A stretch of 64,000 nt of DNA from Candidatus Reconcilbacillus cellulovorans (GTDB lineage: Bacteria > Bacillota > Bacilli > Paenibacillales > Reconciliibacillaceae). A program made the translations under genes and the position numbers. The notes beneath the pieces are model-generated. The model was not told the origin of the DNA and did no database searches. It saw only the letters and a program-made list of their open reading frames with translations. Below, one piece after another: positions 61,537-64,000 of this stretch. Each line of letters begins with the position of its first letter. The first letter of the stretch is position 1. Location: the NCBI GenBank assembly GCA_002507565.1, contig MOXJ01000002.1, positions 62,001 through 126,000 of the forward strand, written 5' to 3'.

Positions 61537-62442
61537 TCAACCGCCCCCCGATCCTTCCTCCTGCCGAAACATGGTCACAAGTCTGTCCGCCAAACTGCGA
61601 ACACTTTCATCGACAGCGGAAAATCTGCGAAAAATGTCGAGGATTCTCCCCTGATTCAGAACCGACAACATTTCTGAACAATGAGGAATGACAGCCGCAA
61701 GCTTGATCCCGGTCTCCCTGCAGACGTCGGCCGCCGCAACCCCGACGCCGCCCGGAGCGTTGGGATGATTGAGAACGAGCCGCATATCCGACGTTGCGAT
61801 ATCCGCGTAAGGCGCCAACGTTTTAAACCATCGATCCATATCTTCTTGAAAATGGGTAACATCTGGCGTCGTTACGAGCAGACGAACGTTCGCCTTCCTC
61901 ATGGTCGTCACCGTCGCCGCATTGTCCCAAAACGCATGCACGTCGACCACGCAAAGCCGAAAAGCCCGTCTTGCGTTTTCTAAAAAATAGGAAACGTCCT
62001 CCCCCGAAAAGTAATCCGCCTGTTCGCGCAACCGGTTGCCGAACACGACGAAAAGATTGGCGGGCAATTCACGGCGAGGATCCCGCCACGCCTTCCGTCG
62101 CAACCGATCAGGCGATAACGCCCTTGCCCGGATTTCGGCCCGAAACGCGTCGATCGAGTCGGCCGGCTCGTCGACACCCAAATACCGATGAATTTTTGAA
62201 CTTTTTAGATTCAAACAAATGTATGCGACGTCGTCTTTCATTCGCCGGGCCAATTCGATCGCCGTTCCGAACGCGACGACTGTCGTGCCGATGTTCGGCG
62301 TCGTCCCGCAAAAGCAAACGACGCTGCCGTTCGGAACAGCCGGGTCCGTCGTCGAAACAGTCGGCCGCTTTTTTTGGATTCGATAAACGAATCTGATGAT
62401 TTGCAGCCCGGTGCCGTTTTTGCCCACCATCATCGTCGTCAT
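61537..62442 (-). CDS. TadZ/CpaE-like P-loop protein with deviant Walker A
   Basis: A 301-residue protein with a MinD/ParA-like fold: GSVVCFCGTTPNIGTTVVAF carries a P-loop G46-T54 (GTTPNIGTT) without the usual lysines, CLNLKSSKIHRYLGVDEPAD follows, and later LFVVFGNRLREQADYF, RLCVVDVHAFWDNAATVTTM, LLVTTPDVTHFQEDMDRWFK and RLVLNHPN. Such Lys-less proteins are known among TadZ/CpaE localisation factors of Flp pili. No tad genes lie nearby. The ATG at 62442 follows GGGGGTGG. It sits behind a consensus promoter and an attenuator-like terminator. Confidence 0.65.
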   Translation of the reverse strand: MTTMMVGKNGTGLQIIRFVYRIQKKRPTVSTTDPAVPNGSVVCFCGTTPNIGTTVVAFGTAIELARRMKDDVAYICLNLKSSKIHRYLGVDEPADSIDAFRAEIRARALSPDRLRRKAWRDPRRELPANLFVVFGNRLREQADYFSGEDVSYFLENARRAFRLCVVDVHAFWDNAATVTTMRKANVRLLVTTPDVTHFQEDMDRWFKTLAPYADIATSDMRLVLNHPNAPGGVGVAAADVCRETGIKLAAVIPHCSEMLSVLNQGRILDIFRRFSAVDESVRSLADRLVTMFRQEEGSGGG

Positions 62443-62502
62443 GACGATTCTTCCACCCCCGGAACATCGTTCGACACCGATACAAGCTTCTCCTTTCGGT
62501 CG

Positions 62503-62554
62503 AAAAATAAAAAAAGGACGAACCGACGGACCATTGCCCGTACGTCTGCGTCCT
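62503..62554 (-). terminator. Terminator in the leader of the TadZ-like gene
   Basis: On the minus strand AGGACG (62554-62549) pairs with CGTCCT (62520-62515), with ACGG/CCGT inside, followed by TTTTTTTATTTTT (62515-62503). It lies 46 nt after the predicted transcription start and 60 nt before the start codon, so it should reduce expression unless an alternative fold forms. Confidence 0.75.
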
Positions 62555-62607
62555 TCGCAAACGAAACTATGATCGTTCTCCGTCCTCGTTCCTTCCGTTT
62601 GGCCGTT

Positions 62608-62636
62608 ATTATAACAAGTTTTCATGCAACTGTCAA
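62608..62636 (-). promoter_or_regulatory. Perfect consensus promoter of the TadZ-like gene
   Basis: TTGACA (62636-62631) and TATAAT (62613-62608) with exactly 17 bases between, minus strand. Predicted start near 62601. Confidence 0.85.
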
Positions 62637-62653
62637 GCAGACAAACCGCCCGT

Positions 62654-63415
62654 TCAGTACGCCGTCCAGCCGCCGTCGGCCGTCAGAACCGCGCCGTTGA
62701 CAAACGACGAATCGTCCGACGCCAGGAATAGCGCAACTTTCGCGATTTCCTCCGGTTCGCCCAGCCGCGGGTTGAGCGCCATGCCTTTGGTCGCCTTGTC
62801 CAGGCCGAACTCGCTCGGTTTTGCACTGCCCACGCCGATGTTCGTCCTGACGCCGCCCGGCGCGATCGCATTGCAGCGAATGCCGAGCCCCGCGTATTGA
62901 AAACCGACGTTTTTCGTCAGACCGATCAGCGCATGCTTGGACGCCGTATAGGCCGCGCCGGCGCGGGAACCTTGCAACCCCCCGATGGACGCGATATTGA
63001 TGATGTTGCCTTTCTTCTTTTCCATAAAAATAGGAAGCGCTTTGCGGATGAGCCGCATCGGGCCCGTCACGTTGACGGCGAACACGCGTTCCCAAAGCTC
63101 GTCGGTCACTTCGTGCGCCGCGAACATGCCGTCCATGATGCCCGCGTTGTTGACCAGGACGTCCAGCGTCCCGTACCGCTCGACGGCAAAATCGACGAGA
63201 CGCCGCGCGTCTTCCTCTTTCGCCACATCCGCAATCGAAACGGCCGCCGAGCCGCCTTCGGCCTCGATCGTCCGCAAGGTCTCTTCGGCGGTCTGCCCGT
63301 TAATGTCGGACACGACGACTTTCGCGCCTTCACGCGCGAACAGGATCGCCATCGCCCTGCCCATGCCGGAACCCGCTCCAGTAACGATAACCACTCGCCC
63401 TTCCAGTTTTCTCAT
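62654..63415 (-). CDS. SDR-family oxidoreductase
   Basis: A 253-residue classical short-chain dehydrogenase, FabG-like. The cofactor motif is TGAGSGMG (residues 12-19), VNNAGIMDG lies near 88-96, and the catalytic Ser143, Tyr156 and Lys160 are present (IASIGG, YTASK). Asp37 (VVSDING) suggests NAD preference. The substrate is unknown. AAGGAGG precedes the ATG. A 7-bp hairpin (63463-63482) lies between moeA and this gene. Confidence 0.9.
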   Translation of the reverse strand: MRKLEGRVVIVTGAGSGMGRAMAILFAREGAKVVVSDINGQTAEETLRTIEAEGGSAAVSIADVAKEEDARRLVDFAVERYGTLDVLVNNAGIMDGMFAAHEVTDELWERVFAVNVTGPMRLIRKALPIFMEKKKGNIINIASIGGLQGSRAGAAYTASKHALIGLTKNVGFQYAGLGIRCNAIAPGGVRTNIGVGSAKPSEFGLDKATKGMALNPRLGEPEEIAKVALFLASDDSSFVNGAVLTADGGWTAY

Positions 63416-63462
63416 GGTTGTTCCTCCTTCTTGTTTTTTTCATTTGGCCGGCCGCACCGATT

Positions 63463-63482
63463 TCGCACGACAGGCCGTGCGA
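63463..63482 (-). terminator. Short hairpin between moeA and the SDR gene
   Basis: TCGCACG (63463-63469) and CGTGCGA (63476-63482) form a perfect 7-bp stem with a 6-base loop. No U-run follows directly on the minus strand; a T7 run in the plus strand lies 25 bp away. Confidence 0.35.
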
Positions 63483-63563
63483 TATGGATACTGCGCTTCT
63501 CGAAGCGCGCCCTCCCACATGCGCACTCCAACGCCGACTCCCTACGCCTGTTTCCGCCGCCGA

Positions 63564-64000
63564 TCACGCCTCCGGCAACCGCAGCGCGTCCACCGGGCCG
63601 CCCGCCGGCGTCATCCGTTTTCCCGGCGGAATGCGGATGAGACAGTCGGCGTCCTTGAGCGACGACAGCACGCTCGACTTGTCCGGACCGACCGGCCGGA
63701 CGAACAGACGGCCGTCATCGCCGACGCGCAGTTTTCCCCGAACGAATCTCGTATAGGCGTCCGTTTTCGTGTAATCTTCTTCCAAAATCGCTTTGACTTC
63801 GGACAAGCGTCCGTCGGCGCACCCCTGCATGGCGAGCAGCGCCGGCCGGACTAGAAGCATAAACCCGACGAAACACGCAGATGGATTGCCGGACAGCGCG
63901 AAGATCAGTTTGCCGTCGAGTACGCCTGCCGTCGTCGGGGATCCGGGGCGCATCGCGATTTTGTTGAAAAGCGTCTCGCCCCGCCACGATAAAAACATGT
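63564..64000 (-). CDS. moeA: Molybdopterin molybdenumtransferase, C-terminal part (cut by window end)
   Basis: The last 145 codons of MoeA. LFNKIAMRPGSPTTAGVLDG and LIFALSGNPSACFVGFMLLV belong to the molybdenum-insertion domain, followed by the C-terminal domain IV (KTDAYTRFVRGKLRVGDDGR). MoeA inserts molybdate into adenylated molybdopterin. The 5' part lies beyond the window. Confidence 0.92.
   Translation of the reverse strand, partial: MFLSWRGETLFNKIAMRPGSPTTAGVLDGKLIFALSGNPSACFVGFMLLVRPALLAMQGCADGRLSEVKAILEEDYTKTDAYTRFVRGKLRVGDDGRLFVRPVGPDKSSVLSSLKDADCLIRIPPGKRMTPAGGPVDALRLPEA

Noticed and set aside
62503-62601. c-di-GMP (GEMM) riboswitch in the TadZ-like leader
   Set aside because: GGACGCA followed by GGGCAA faintly resembles the 3' half of GEMM-I, but the conserved GCACAGGGCAAACC part is missing and the stretch is used by the terminator hairpin. 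I therefore call it only an attenuator-like leader.

Overview
The window reads as chromosome from a GC-rich, endospore-forming Gram-positive bacterium of the Paenibacillaceae (Thermobacillus/Cohnella/Paenibacillus-like). The evidence is strong AAGGAGG-type ribosome binding sites, sigma-A promoters, a SAM riboswitch, sporulation-lineage genes (ytxC, ylbJ, yunB, a LytH-type peptidase) and Bacillales neighbourhoods (lipA-yutD, ytxC-thrS, gatCAB). There is one tRNA, no rRNA, no CRISPR array and no transposase. GC-rich antisense open frames are everywhere and are left out.

Layout. 1-4010: start of ispH, an OmpR-type two-component system and an HtrA membrane protease, with an 11-bp-spaced direct repeat in front of htrA. 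4213-8260: yugN, a soluble chemoreceptor whose promoter carries a GlnR/TnrA-like box, and an ABC-2 exporter led by a translationally coupled 27-codon leader ORF. 8388-18188: an ECF sigma factor with no anti-sigma gene beside it, a 2,730-residue cyclic beta-1,2-glucan synthase-like enzyme and a secreted 3D-domain protein. 18246-24987: thrS behind a promoter and terminator but no T-box, ytxC, mqnC and the metA-metI operon under a SAM riboswitch. 25141-28483: corA with a small upstream ORF, an HRDC protein, then about 690 bp without genes holding three hairpin/U-tract elements that share GGAAGCACC, one of them a likely small RNA. 28658-38267: housekeeping and sporulation genes (RluA, M50 protease, a chemoreceptor, truncated haemoglobin, YlbJ, NAD kinase, YutD, LipA).

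38465-42737: nickel-pincer cofactor genes larE-larB-larC1. The second half of larC (larC2) lies about 1 kb away on the opposite strand with its own start, and the gap holds remnants of a sugar permease and a LacI-type regulator plus tRNA-Lys. 42902-47747: LytH-type peptidase, YunB, an rRNA methyltransferase, a Ktr RCK subunit, a DUF2642-like protein and a manganese catalase. 47940-56260: a complete xylose perception and uptake cluster (extracytoplasmic sugar-binding sensor, YesM/LytS-type kinase, YesN-type regulator, XylF-XylG-XylH) with a 14-bp LacI-family operator in front of xylF. 56298-64000: gatCAB, an IDEAL-domain protein, an M24 peptidase, an isolated TadZ/CpaE-like deviant P-loop protein behind an attenuator-like leader, an SDR dehydrogenase and the 3' end of moeA.

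The observations most worth following are the split and inverted larC, the hairpin-RNA cluster at 27441-27837, the attenuator-like leaders of thrS and the TadZ-like gene, the corA upstream ORF, and the predicted operators of the chemoreceptor and xylF.
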